DNA of 64,000 bases from Clavelina lepadiformis (taxonomy: Eukaryota > Chordata > Ascidiacea > Aplousobranchia > Clavelinidae). A program made the translations under genes and the position numbers. The first letter of the stretch is position 1. Each line of letters starts with the position of its first letter. The notes below the pieces were generated by a model. The model was not told the origin of the DNA, made no database searches, and saw only the letters and a list, made by a program, of their open reading frames with translations. Positions 12,116 through 24,215 of this stretch are shown one piece after another. Where the stretch lies: NCBI RefSeq assembly GCF_947623445.1, contig NC_135246.1, positions 684,501 through 748,500 on the forward strand, read 5' to 3'.

Positions 12116-12593
12116 CGCTCGAGGGCCGACGTCGAGCCGTTAGCTTGCTTTTGGCGGCCCACAAACGATAATCGCTGAAGGGCCAACTTCTTTTTGTCCA
12201 GCGGGCCTAGGTTGGGTAGGGAGCAACAAAATCTTTGTCGGACCTCGGTCGGCGCGTTAGCTACGATCTCCTACGAGCCGACTTTGGGCCTACCAACAAT
12301 CACTAACACACAGGGTTTTTATGCAGTTCAGCAAAAAGTTTATTTTTTCAAATTTGAAAGTTCCCTTACCAGCAAACACAATATTTTATTATAATTACTA
12401 TCATCATCCGCTATCATCACTTGTAGAAGATGAGTCGAAATTCATGAAATACAATTGTCTGCTCGTGGCTTCATCTTTCCGCTCTTTATCTAAAACATTT
12501 TTGTAATGAAATATATTGCATAATGTTTGTTTACTATCTACAAAATTAAAAATGCAAAGTAAAACGTTCTGCAATACATGATATGAACATCAC

Positions 12594-14974
12594 ACACGCA
12601 TGCCACACAGCTTACCCAATTTGTTCTTCATTCTTTTTAGCCGTCCCCCTTCCCTTTCACTAGCATTTTTTAACCATTTCTTGATCTCGCAGATACTCTC
12701 TGCTTCCTTAATACCCGATTTCTTGGCAGCATCTAAAGTATAATGACATAAAAACAAAATACTGGAGTAAACATCATCGACAGATAATAGTAAATAACAC
12801 TCACAATACATCTTAAAACAATTAAGAAGCGGTAAGCAACCTAAAAAATCAAAACATGACTAAGCAAAACCATCAACACTCAATTTCGACTTATTCACCT
12901 ATAACAGCTTTTGCGAGTTGTGATGAATGCATTCCTGTCTTATGAGTATGACCCTTTCCCATCCAATTACAATTGGTTGCCAGTTCACAGGTCAACAATT
13001 TGCTCAACATCATGCTGATAACATCTTTTGCTGTTATGCCACCTATTGTTTCTAGATAGGAAATCTAAAAAAAATCCTGATAAGAATCATTTGTTTGGCG
13101 GCATTATGTTACTGGTTACATGTCATGCTTTTACATGGAAGCATTATCAAAGTTGAAAAAATGTCAACGTAGTCCCCCATAGCAATTAGATAAAAGAGAT
13201 GAAAATACTCAATATTCGTATTATTATCAGTAACTTGCATATTAACCTACATGTTGCACTTACAAAAACACGCGCTTGTGATTTCTCTGCTAGCAGTGAT
13301 TCCACCCTATCAAAATCCTCAAATTAATCTATCGGCAAGTTGAAGTGTTCCACCGAAGAAGTGGACGGTATCTGCCCTTCCACAAATTGGCGATGAAGAG
13401 ACTGGAGCATTACACTGTTTTGTTTTACTTGTCCCCAAATTCTTTCAAGTAAGAGAATAGTAGATGGTCTCTCACTGTTCAAATATTTGCGCAACATCAC
13501 CAAGAGCTTGTGACACATGATAATTGGTAGCCCACCAAAGAGTTTTACAAAACCACTTTTACTTTACTCCTTTTTACATGCAATTATTCCGGGAAAATTT
13601 ATTTAGTTCTGTACAACTTAAACTTACCGTTCTGTGGGCAATTGATGTGACGCACTTGCCTGTACATCAGTTTCTTGAGAAGTCACAGAACTGCAAAAAA
13701 CACGAAGTGTGTATTGTTAGTATTAAATGCGACATTTAGTGAAATACGCATATTATAATGGTCTGATACGGGCACGACAAATAAAGATTGCAGTTAGTAC
13801 AGTACTGGAAATATTGCATGTCAAATTTGTTTACCTTGCAACTAAAATGGGTGTTGTAAAAGAAGTATTTGCACTGCCAAAACAAAGAAATTGGTAGCAT
13901 AGCTTATCACTTCTAAATTTTGAAGATAAAATACTTTCATTTTTTTACCTTAAACATTAATGTAAAGATTGGTAACTTTTATATGTAGCCCATAACTATT
14001 TTAAAAAATTACATATTATTTATAATAACAGCAATATCGAGAATAATGTATACCTTCTTTCCTGGGTGTTAGGCATTTCTGGAACAACAGGTGGTGGTGT
14101 TGAATGTTGTAAAAACAATTTTTTCCTTTTGGGTTTGGATTGGTCTGATTCCCAGTGGTTACTGCAGTAAATATGTTCACTAATGTGCAAATCACTACTT
14201 TAGACAGTCATAACATGTATAATAATAATTAATCAGGTAATTTATCAAGCATTTGCACTTTGTTTATTTCATCATCCAAGGTCAATTCTGTTTACTTTAC
14301 CTGGCATCATTGTCAGAATTTGATTCTTCAAGTCGAGATGGAGGTCGAATTCTGATAAAAAATATGTATATGTTTTTGTTTCAACAAAATAATTGAAAAA
14401 TGTGCGAGTTTGAAAACTGTAGACTTCATTACAAATAAATTATGTAATGTATTTAGTCACATATTTTTAGTTGTCAAATGCTACTCACAGAAAACCTATC
14501 TTCATTGCTTAAATTGCTAAGTGTCCAACCGCATAATTGGTTTTTTATCTGAGTTACTTCCTTTTACTTTCAACGTCGGTAGTGTCTAAATCTTCTGAGC
14601 AGATATGAGTTGCATTTACTGCTTTTTCACACTTTTTTCTAGCACTCTTATAATTATCTGGGAATAATTAAAAAACATGTTTAATTTAACACAGGCGATT
14701 GATCCATTGAAACAAAGCAAGTAGGCTTTGCTTTACAACAAATTTAAATATAACTACCCGTTTCCTTCAAGATTTTAGCAGCAAATTGATTCCAATCTCC
14801 ACATGGTGGAATTCCTTTTTCTACTGCCCTGCAAACAGCTGTTCCCTTGATTGCACCTTTAGGGGGCCAGAAGCAAGTTATTCCATCCTTTGTAGCCTTT
14901 ATCCATGACTTATGAACGACGGCGACACTGTCTTCTTCATAGAAGTGCACAATTGCAAACTTTTTATCACTCAT
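12594..14974 (-). CDS. DUF4806-domain companion protein of the CACTA-like element, one in-frame stop
   Basis: Spliced minus-strand gene. Exon 1 (14758-14974) starts MSDKKFAIVHFYEEDSVAVV and has the CFWPP...PPCGDWNQFAAKIL pattern of the N-terminal region of these proteins. Following exons at 14558-14657, 14301-14351, 14054-14161 and 13628-13690 join in phase and encode a basic, Ser-rich linker (RPPSRLEESNSD, DQSKPKRKK). An exon at about 13268-13517 is next, with uncertain acceptor. The DUF4806 core is at about 12897-13064 (IGGITAKDVISMMLSKLLT, NWMGKGHTHKTG), and the last exon at about 12594-12732 ends GKLCGMRV. In the 13.3-kb exon a TAA interrupts HFNLPID/FEDFDRVESLL, a motif that is continuous in family members. 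The function is unknown, and DNA binding for the transposon is a guess. Confidence 0.7.
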
Positions 14975-15276
14975 TGTTAATAAATATTCCTAATTTCCTA
15001 TGTTATAAAGAATCAACTTTGGTGAAAAACATGAAACATGACAAACTTGATTTGACAAGCACTTTTTTAATTCACCCACAAAAATTAAGAATGGTTAATA
15101 TACATCATTTAAGTTTTACGCAGAAATCAATCTTTCAGCTGACACCATAAGCTATATTTTTGGTCGTACATGCAAAATAGTTTTAAATACTTAAACTATT
15201 ATATCATCACGTGTCAAATACAAACCTAAATAGCTAATGAATATATATATAAGTTAATGAAAACATGCAAATAACA

Positions 15277-17355
15277 TTACAAAAGCGGTATAGAAACAAA
15301 TTGACTTTTGTTGGGTAGCAATACACATTTTGAACAAACTTCTTTTAGATTTATCACACACAGACGATTATTTAGATCTCGTACAGACCAGATGTTCAGT
15401 CTGCTTGAATGAACTGGATAGGAAAAAAAGTTATCCTTTACATAAAATGTTTGGCAAACAAGCTGGGTTGAGTTATTATAGAACAAAATATTTTGAATTA
15501 GATAAATGCTTTCCTGTACTTGTACACAGTTATCTGGACTTTTAGTACGTAAAACATAATCAGATACGTACAGTTCATGGTATTGCATACAATCATTAAC
15601 ATCTATGTCTGCAGGCAGAGGTCCTGTACAGTGTCTTTTTTTGTAATGTGTGCCCTTAGTTTTGTTTGCTTTAGTGAAAGGCCTATGCATTTTCTCTGAT
15701 AACCGCCGAATGGCCTGAGGTAGTGGTGCATGGGGCTTCCTTAAAAGCCTTTTCAGTGACTGCAAATAATTTTCAAATGGAAAGCTGCAAAATGAATGAA
15801 GTGGTCCAAACTGCTCAGCATGCTTAGCTAGATGTGTAAGTGCGTGAACATTATATATTATTTGATCTGATCCATATAAATTACTCATGTGCTCAATAAA
15901 TACAAGAAGAAGTTCACCAGCATAATTACAAAAATTAAAGCAAAGAGTGGGACTGCATAAAATGGTTATGCTTACATGTAACAGCATGAAATTGTCATAT
16001 AACGAGCTAGGCAGCTTGTCACGAAAAACAACTGGGCCTGAATACAAAAGAATTGTACGAAACTCAGTTGCTTTCCAACGATCTAACTCTGAAAGCGATC
16101 TAACTTTTCGAAGAAATTCTCTGGGTAAAAACTGTTTTAGCATTTTTAAACTGTCAGAAATGGACGAGAGAATATTGCCGCCAAGTCTTGTTTTCAATGG
16201 ACCACTTGTCCATAAACACAACAATTTTCTCATAACTCCAAGGCATACAAGATGCATATAATCAAGTGGAAATTGTGACACCATTCCTATGTTTAATAGC
16301 GTCAAACATGATTCTCCGTGTTGGTGATCTTCATATGCCATTTCTTTAAACTTTACGTCAGTTCTTGGAGCAGCGTCACAGCTTGGAAATGTCATTCGAT
16401 GATTATACCAAACACCTCTCTGTTCACAGTAGTCACAACCATAATATCCCGTGTGTCCCTTTGTCTTTTTTACAAAAGCCCGTGCTGGAGTGTCACAAAT
16501 CACATTTGACAATTTTATTTCATACACTTTTCCATCATCATAGATCACACCAACATCATCAATTTCATGCATTTCTTTAACAAATTTTTCAAGAAAAGCA
16601 TTAGCATCTTTGGGTTTAGAAGTCCCTACCCAAAGACCAATAACAAAAGGTTCAGCATTTTTCTCTTGAGTTGTAAGACCTAATATAGGCCAAAATGATT
16701 CAGTACTGCTTTTAAATAATGGTAAACCATCGATGTTGATCTGATCGCACAGACACAGGTTCTGGTGTCTCCGTAGCCTAGATTTGATCCCTTTGGCTAT
16801 GCCGAAGTGGTGATAATGTCCACCAGCAATTTCATTAACGTCATACGTGCGACAAGTGTGAAGAAGTGTACGACTGTCTTTTGGCAAGTAAGGAAAATGA
16901 GGTCTTAAAAGAGTCAGTAAAGAGTTTGTATGAGACAAAGGTGTCTGACTTTCAATTACCCAGTGTTTCAGAGTAGTAACAAAATCATTCTCATCATCAC
17001 TAGGCCCATCACTTTCAGAATTACTGTCATCATAGTTACTCCAACCCTCATTTTGACTTTGAATTAAATGACCATTCCAAGATTCTACATTACTGTTTAC
17101 CATATAAGTACGTTGGTCTGAATTATCATTAACATCAAAGTCAATGTTCTGCGAAACAGAACGATTACCGGTACATGTAGATATTGCAGATATACTTTCT
17201 GTAGTACTATTTGATTATAATACAGCAACCGGATCCGATCTTTCTTCATCGCTTTGCTGGAAAAATATGTTATGCCGTTCAGCTCGTGCTGCAGCATGCC
17301 GACGCAGTGTTCTATCAGAAACTATACTGGTATGCATGTTTTGTGCTGAAGCCAT
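15277..17355 (-). CDS. CACTA-like (Tnp2-type) transposase
   Basis: Long uninterrupted minus-strand frame from 17103 to 15277 (608 codons). The same frame extends upstream to an ATG at 17353-17355 (MASAQNMHTSIVSDRTLRRH) across a single TAA at 17215-17217. Diagnostic blocks in order: INIDGLPLFKSSTESFWPIL, ICDTPARAFVKKTKGHTGYYGCDYC (a Cys-rich knuckle), PLDYMHLVCLGVMRKLL, ATEFRTILLYSGPVVF, NVHALTHLAKHAEQFGPL and SFPFENYLQSLKRLLR. These are typical of animal EnSpm/CACTA-like transposases. It would cut and reinsert the element by binding its ends. Translation could still start at the ATG at 17101-17103 downstream of the stop, losing about 84 N-terminal residues. Only one lesion across nearly 700 codons implies recent activity. 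Confidence 0.8.
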
Positions 17356-18681
17356 GGTTAACCTAAAAACATGACACTTTTATTAGTCAAACTAGAAACT
17401 ATTATACATTACAAGTGCAAAATTACACACCTTAATTCTATTTTACACAAGTGCCAGAGAGACTCAAAATACACATGAGGGGGCTTTTTTATCCCCCGTC
17501 TAAAATACATGTTTCGCTCATGATAAAGTTACAAAACTTGGCAGTCTTGGACACCTAGCCTAGGTTTATTATTGGACCTCTTCAGATATTGACTTTGCTT
17601 GCATGACTTTGTACGTATTTCTTTCTTATAGGGCACATTTTATTTCGAGATTTTGCCTCATTCGAAATTTAGTGGATGTCTTTTATATGCCAAATGGTTT
17701 GAAATATAGGCTATACTTTTGTTGAATATTGATTTATAATCCTGAAATGGAAAACAACCTGCCTTAAGCAAATGACGCAGCAGTAGGCTTGGTCGAAAAA
17801 CACACGTAGGCTACGTGACTAAGGCCATTAGCCTATACCAAACTCTTTACGTAGCCTAGCGTGCAGACAGAGATGCACATCAACCGATCAACGAGTCTCG
17901 TGCATGTGTATGTTTCATGATAAGATCTAATCGAACTGCAATTGGTGCATATAACATTTGGATTTGTATCAAATCTCTAACCACTTATCAGCAGCAATAC
18001 TATATAATAAACCGAACTATAGTTTAAAATCCACCAAAAAACAATTTTTGCCTGCCTTCATATCTTTTAAATGTTACATCCTCAATCCAAACTATTGTAT
18101 CGTATTGTATCGTAGGCCTATGTAAAAACTGTTAACTATAACCAACTATATCCTATCGCATTGTTCAAACTAGACGGCGTACTGGCTGGCGACGATCAAT
18201 AGATAGCCTCAAAGCAGAAAAAAACATTAAAATGATATCGATTTGATAACTTAGAAATAAATGCAGTGTTTATTTAAGTGTTAAACAAAAACTCAGAATA
18301 AACAAAGAAGTATAATACGTGTTATATTCAAAATATCTGAATAAAAAAGCCAGGGGTGTTATTACTATAGGAATTACTATAATTATTATAATTGTTACCA
18401 ACATTTAGTGATAAAACCTTTCCGACTGTTACGAACCTCATTAAATAATAACATTTATATTTTAAAAATATTAAATAAAACTAACTTATGTATGTTTAAT
18501 CATTATTTTGTTCTAAACGGTTTTACGGCATCATCTAACATCACTAATGGACCTCCGTCGGCCCGACAAAGATCTTTTGGACAGCATAAAAACACCGTGT
18601 CTAGCTTGCTACCCATTAGCGGCAGAGGAGCTACAATCGCTATAGCGAGAATAGCTCGTTGTAGCTGTCGGGACGACAACT

Positions 18682-18695
18682 ACGTGCTATCTGGG
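18682..18695 (-). repeat. right terminal inverted repeat of the CACTA-like element
   Basis: ACGTGCTATCTGGG, the exact complement of the left end, followed by GT. Confidence 0.75.
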
Positions 18696-19098
18696 GTCTA
18701 TCTTGCAACGGTAAATAACAACGCATGCTCATAATACAAAAACAATTCAGTAAATTAAAACCGTCTTGCAGTGTCTTTAAGTACTTAAGTAGATTTTCTT
18801 TTACATATCTATCGTAAAACGTAATCCAAGTAATTATGCTGGACATATGACTCCAATAAACTTTTTGTATGTTGTTTGCATATTATAATTTGATTGCTTT
18901 CCGCAATACCGTACGCGTCGTCACCTTGGTTCTTAAGTATTTGTTTTTAAACAACTGAGTTTGGGTTCAATGGCGCTCATTCGAAAGGTCACAAAGTTCA
19001 TACTTTCTTACCCAATGCAATAGACGTTGTTCAATAAATCTAGTCCTTGGTCTCAACTGATTTCCAATTCAATAACGAACGGTTCATTAACCGACGCA

Positions 19099-19324
19099 CA
19101 GGGCCTGCCTTAGGTCAATGCAAGCGATGCCACTACGTTGGGCACCGGGCTGCTTAGCAGCAAAACAAAAATTTAGCTTTCATTTCGCGCAGATCACACA
19201 AATATTTTTCATATATTTATATTTCATTTGTATTTATATTTATTATCAATATGACAATAAATTATTTAAAATCGGCAAAATCCAGGTCTTGCATTGAGTT
19301 CCGCACTTGCTAAGGCCGGCCTTG
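19099..19324. mobile_element. short hAT-like MITE, old
   Basis: The ends CAGGGCCTGCCTTAG and the complement of CAAGGCCGGCCTTAG are imperfect inverted repeats of the hAT type, followed on both sides by CAATGCAAG. There is no coding capacity. No clear 8-bp target duplication survives, so boundaries are approximate. Confidence 0.5.
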
Positions 19325-19999
19325 TTTGCAAAGCTTATGACAAATTTTCTGCAAATTTCTGCGACCATTAATGCAAATTAGCGCATTAATCTAAATATGA
19401 CAGAATAAAAGTAAGTAAATAAAAGTGAGCAATATTGATCATGGCTAAAATACTTTAGGCCTTGTCGAGCAATATACAACGACACAACGACAACATTCAG
19501 ATTCAGCAGTATGAAACGACGCATTTATTTATGAGTTTTAAGTAGATTTTAGTTTGTCTTCGATGTTTAGATTCTGTTCGCTTTAGACAATTGACGTGAA
19601 CCATCTACATATTGTTTTAAGGCGTTAAGACATTTTAAATGCAAATTATTTATTTTTTATCATCTAAGGTCGAGTAAACAATAGTTTTGCATATAGCCTT
19701 TAATTATCTCATCTAAATATTTGAAGATGATGGTTTGTACTATAGCCAGCTTGCCGGAAACACAGTTTTACTGTTCGTTTGATGCTGCACAAAATTTTAC
19801 GACTGCTGACAAATGTTGCAGCTAAATTTTTAAATTTTTTTTTAACGCATTCATGTTGGCATCGTTTAAGCACAATTTAAAACTATTAAAAGAGCGAGTT
19901 TAAATTCTTTTCGATGTTTGGCCGTATACAACAAAAAGCATCATCCGAAGAGAGAGTAAAAAGCGGGCAACCTTGACCGTGACAAGTGTATGGGCCATT

Positions 20000-20135
20000 C
20001 CACTAGGAAAGGGTCGAAACTGATGCAATGCATCAAAGTGTTGGAATCAGCAGAAAGATTCCAATGTTCTTTATTTGCGAACAAACACTGACATGTTTCA
20101 GACACATCTATTTCCCATCTTCAGATTAACGCGGA
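20000..20135 (-). mobile_element. possible retroelement 3' tail fragment
   Basis: The minus strand reads CTGAAGATGGGAAATAGATG, then GTCTGAAACATGTC and AATAAAGAAC, a layout I associate with 3' ends of dispersed non-LTR or Penelope-like elements. No reverse transcriptase remains nearby. Family assignment is uncertain. Confidence 0.25.
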
Positions 20136-20707
20136 AGTGACGTGGTGCTTACATTTTACAAATTACAAAACACGAATCAAAATATTTCGCCGTTTATACG
20201 ACAATAGTGACATTATACCAAGAAGATGATGACGTTAAGGATTGCGATAACATAAGAAATCTCACTTCAGCTCAATGGTCCTGGGACACAGATTCAAATT
20301 CAGATAATGCGACAAAAAATGTATAAATACAACGTAGGTTTATCAGAATTTGCACCAAGAAAAGTTCGGTAACTGGGGTTCGAGTGGTTAGCAATCATCG
20401 GCTTTATCGATCGATTTTACCAAGCCCAAAAATAAATGTTCTGATGTAACCAAGATTTTCCGTAGCCGGGAAACTTCCCGCTTTTACGGCTAGTCAATTA
20501 GCTCCTTTTGCGTTTCTAACTTTTATTAGCATTTCTTTGATAAAAACAACCATCTATCTTCTATCAAATCCAAACGTAGACTGCCCCAACACTCCGTTGC
20601 ACTTCCCAGCCGAGCGCAACACCACACAAACACAGATTCCAGCGTTGTCACGCACTGAGAAAATAAGCGCGGTGCGCTAAATACCAATTCGGCCCTAGGG
20701 GTAGCGA

Positions 20708-20738
20708 TGTGTACATATGTGTACATATGTGTACATAT
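20708..20738. repeat. three copies of a 10-bp tandem motif
   Basis: GTGTACATAT is repeated three times. The motif is nearly self-complementary. Confidence 0.8.
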
Positions 20739-22349
20739 GAATAGGTAAAATACGTCAGCACCTGAGCAAAAATAAGAAAAACCATGCATACGAATGAGAC
20801 AATGCACAACGCGAATAAAAACAGAGGTTGACTCACACATTGGACTAAATTAACGTCCAAGAGTGGTGCGAACAAACCGTGTACAGTGTGAACAATTGAC
20901 ACCTTAATTGGGTAATTAAAATGCAGTCTATCTAAAACAGGTAACAACTCACACCGTAAACAAGTGACTTACAAATTTGGTGACGCAATATTAAAATGTG
21001 TTGGTTCTAAAACGGGTGCGTAAAACTAATCCCGTGACACTGATAGCATATAAATACGACAAAAACACTTAAAACTATTTAAAATGTTACAATCCACACC
21101 GGAATTTTTGTATCCTTTGATTCATTTAAATCTTATCCACAGTCATACTCCGCAGCTATTTTACGAAAAGCATCTCATCAATGCATCTTATTCACACATT
21201 TGATACCAGTTTCACAAAACTGCTATATCTTTAAAAAACTACGTCAATCGTTCACTTGTAAAAGTGTCCAGGTAGCTTAACCTGTGTGGGTGCAGTCAAA
21301 ACTGAAAGGTTGGCAACATACCTGCAATAATGTTTGCACATTTAAGTCAAATCTTTCTTTGAACACAAAAACTCATGCAATTTTTGGAACAAGGTCCAAG
21401 CTTTTCTATTGCTCTGTTTACAAACGTTTAATGCATCTGCGTAATTTCTTAAAAACTGGTAATATTTCACCTGAATAGAATCGCTTTAATGTCGGCCCAC
21501 GCTCTGTAGTTGAATTTATGAGTCTGGCAAATGTTGTTTATCAGTTCAAAAACCGATTGTGACTTAACTGTGCATTCCTAAAGCTAAACAGGATGTTCGA
21601 TATTGTGACTGCGAGGATATCACATTTCTTAGACCGCTAAAGCTGGTTAAGCATCACATTACGTTAACCAAGCTCACAGCGTTGATGTTGATGTAATATT
21701 TACTCGCGTCATTGCAATCACCGCTTTCAGACCACATTTAAAAAATATTCGTCAACGTCACTGTAACACTAGAGTTTGATCGATAGATAGAAACACATTG
21801 TGGGTTGTGGTAACAGCTTAAGTAACCCGGATGTAATTGGAAACGGTAAACATCCTAAACAAGGGCCGTAACATAGCACGGCGTTTGATATAATAAATAG
21901 ACGTAATATATAACTGATAATTTTAAAATATTATCAGATCTGCACATTAATTACCTAGAAAGACAAAGGCTATTTATGACATTTAAAATAACTTCAGTTA
22001 ATTTTTTTCAATATTTTGGTTTAAAACCACATTGATGTTCCATATCTAACATTTCTGTTGTTTATTATTGCGTTTTACTGCCATGGATTTGTTACTAAGA
22101 GTACTTTCACGTGTGATCAAATTGCAAACAAGCATGAAATCTTTTCCATTGTTTTGCAGCTAATATATGGAAGACATTCATCCATAAATGTTCTGATCAT
22201 TGTTAACAGCGCTGAGAATTAACTGAGTGTTATCTGAGGAGGACAAGATGTACCTGAGGAGGACAAATAACTTGCCAAAACGTATCCTCTGTTGTTTGCG
22301 TGAATACAAATATGATCAGTTTGCAAGTAAATTCTGCTCTTTACAGCCA

Positions 22350-22640
22350 ATTGCTACTTTTATAACCAAACCGAAATCCAAAAACAGAATAAATTGGGTT
22401 AAGTCTTTGATTAAAGACAACTTATTTATATATACGACGTCAACACGCTTGATGAGAAAGTTAAAACTGAACCAAAAACTTATGCTTTCCTTAAACTTAT
22501 CAAAATTTATCCTTATAGTTAGAACTTATCTAAAACGATTTGGAAGTTATGTCAGCCATTTTTGAAGTCGTCTTTCGCGATGCAGGCATAGCTCGTAGGA
22601 TGAAATTACGGAAAGACTCATCTGTCAATTAAATCATCTA
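22350..22640. repeat. diverged duplicated segment, copy 1
   Basis: This matches 23945-24215 in direct orientation, with numerous differences except for an almost unchanged 50-bp block at 22572-22621 (one mismatch to 24156-24205). Neither strand gives a recognisable protein. Confidence 0.6.
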
Positions 22641-23944
22641 AATCAATTAAAGTCAGAAAAATCTGCGCCTTTTTATGCTGAAATGTCATTATACGAATTT
22701 CTTTAAGTCCTACGATAATATTTCAGTCTTTACTACTGTATATTCAAATTTGCTCAATTTCTAGCTAACCGCTTTTTTTTATCAAAAGAACACAAACCGT
22801 AAAAAGCTGGTTACCTTTAAAGCTAACTCTGAACATTCTAAAAACCAAAAAATTTAAGAAATTCAAATGGGACCAAACACAAGAAAACTACAATGAAAGT
22901 CATCATATAAAAACATTAATTTACTCAAATCAAGCGAATGTAAAATCAAAATTGCTGCTGCTGCACTAAATATACTGCTCTCTGTGTAATACAATTTTTA
23001 AAGACATGTAGGCCTACATGAAGCTGTGCAACATTTTCAAGCAAAACTTACTTCTTGACCCTTAAGCCTTTGACCTTTCACCTTTATAATAAAGTTTGTA
23101 TTTACTCTACAACAAGATGCTATCAAAAATATAAAACCAGTGGCAACACTAAAACGAATAAATGATTTCCTAAAAGTAACAGTCGAAACAAAATCGATTT
23201 GCACTGAACTTAAACCAGGGTGAAATCCCAGTATTCTTTCACTCATGCTGCGCTCTCTCTGCAAGTAAAACTTTGCGGTCGGTAACAAGCAAGCCTGGCC
23301 GACTGTTGTTTTTAAGCAATCATGTCACGTTAGTCAGCTCTCATTCATGTTTTATGCTGTTCACTTAAACTAAACCAAGCACACGAGCAAAATAAAAATG
23401 AGGCGCAAAAGTAAAGCACAAAGCAAAGGAAATGGTCAAACCACGTTTTGCTGCTTCTTCAAATTAGTCAGACCTCGGAAATCTGAACCACTTTAATTCG
23501 TCATAACATGTCGGTTTAGGCCTGACTGTAGTCGGCAATTTCCTGTTCAGTCTGAGAGTGAGGTCGTTTTTCTATTTTATTCTATAGGGATACGTACGAT
23601 ATGACCGACAAGACTGCAAAGAATAAATCTTTTGATAAAAAGCGAATGTTGTCCTCAGTCGTCTGCATAATTCTGATCATTATGCAGTTAATTCCTGTTG
23701 TTTTTACCAAAGTTTTTCTGTCGAAACTCCAACTTTGTAGATGCTGATACAAAGCTATAAAAGGTCCAAGGAGGTTTCGTCACAGTTTGATAAAAGTTAT
23801 AGCCACGAAGTGTAACACGTGGAATCTAACTAAAGCGGAATGTTGCAATTTGTAAAGATTGTATCACTATGCCCAATATTTTATCAAGCTGTTGCAATAA
23901 ATTTCTTTTCACAAACAAGTCCATTTTCAACAATCAGCAAAACC

Positions 23945-24215
23945 ACAATGAATACGACAGCCAAACAGAAACCCAACAACAGAATAAATTTAGTTAAGTC
24001 TCTGGTTAAACGAAACTTGTTTACTTATATGACGTCATCATACTTAATCAGAAAGCTAAATCCGAACCAAAAACTTATTTTTATCAAAATTTATCCTTAT
24101 AGTTAGAACTTATCCAAAACGATTTGAAAGCCATGTCAACCATCTTTGAAGTTTTCTTTCGCGATGCAGGCATAGCTCGTTGGATGAAATTACGGAAAGA
24201 CTCATGTTAACCGCA
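23945..24215. repeat. diverged duplicated segment, copy 2
   Basis: Partner of 22350-22640 about 1.6 kb away. It shares AGAATAAATT.., GAACCAAAAACTTAT, ATCAAAATTTATCCTTATAG and the conserved 50-bp block at 24156-24205. Confidence 0.6.

Larger units (their letters stand above)
12102..18695. mobile_element. animal CACTA/EnSpm-like DNA transposon, 6.6 kb
   Basis: The ends are a perfect 14-bp inverted repeat: CCCAGATAGCACGT at 12102-12115 and its complement at 18682-18695. Just inside lie GC-rich subterminal blocks that resemble each other in inverse (TCTTTGTCGG near 12232 and near 18565). The dinucleotide GT flanks both ends and may be a target duplication. Inside are two convergently spaced minus-strand genes, a Tnp2-like transposase (15277-17355) and a DUF4806 protein (12594-14974), a pairing I recognise from large animal CACTA-like elements. 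Both genes carry one in-frame stop, so the copy looks complete in layout but recently disabled. The termini do not start CACTA/CACTG, so the superfamily label rests on the proteins. Confidence 0.75.

Noticed and set aside
20340-20400. tRNA-like GGGGTTCGAGTGGTTAGC.
   Set aside because: It has only one box-like motif and no cloverleaf around it.
23095-23246. Minus-strand first exon encoding MSERILGFHPG...KGQE with a GTAAGT donor.
   Set aside because: No partner exon, family or promoter could be found in the following 7 kb, so one good donor is not enough.
22227-24106. Open frames at 22227-22565 and 23840-24106 that resemble each other.
   Set aside because: The similarity comes from a duplicated noncoding segment. 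The frames diverge by indels, and the conserved 50-bp block lies outside them.
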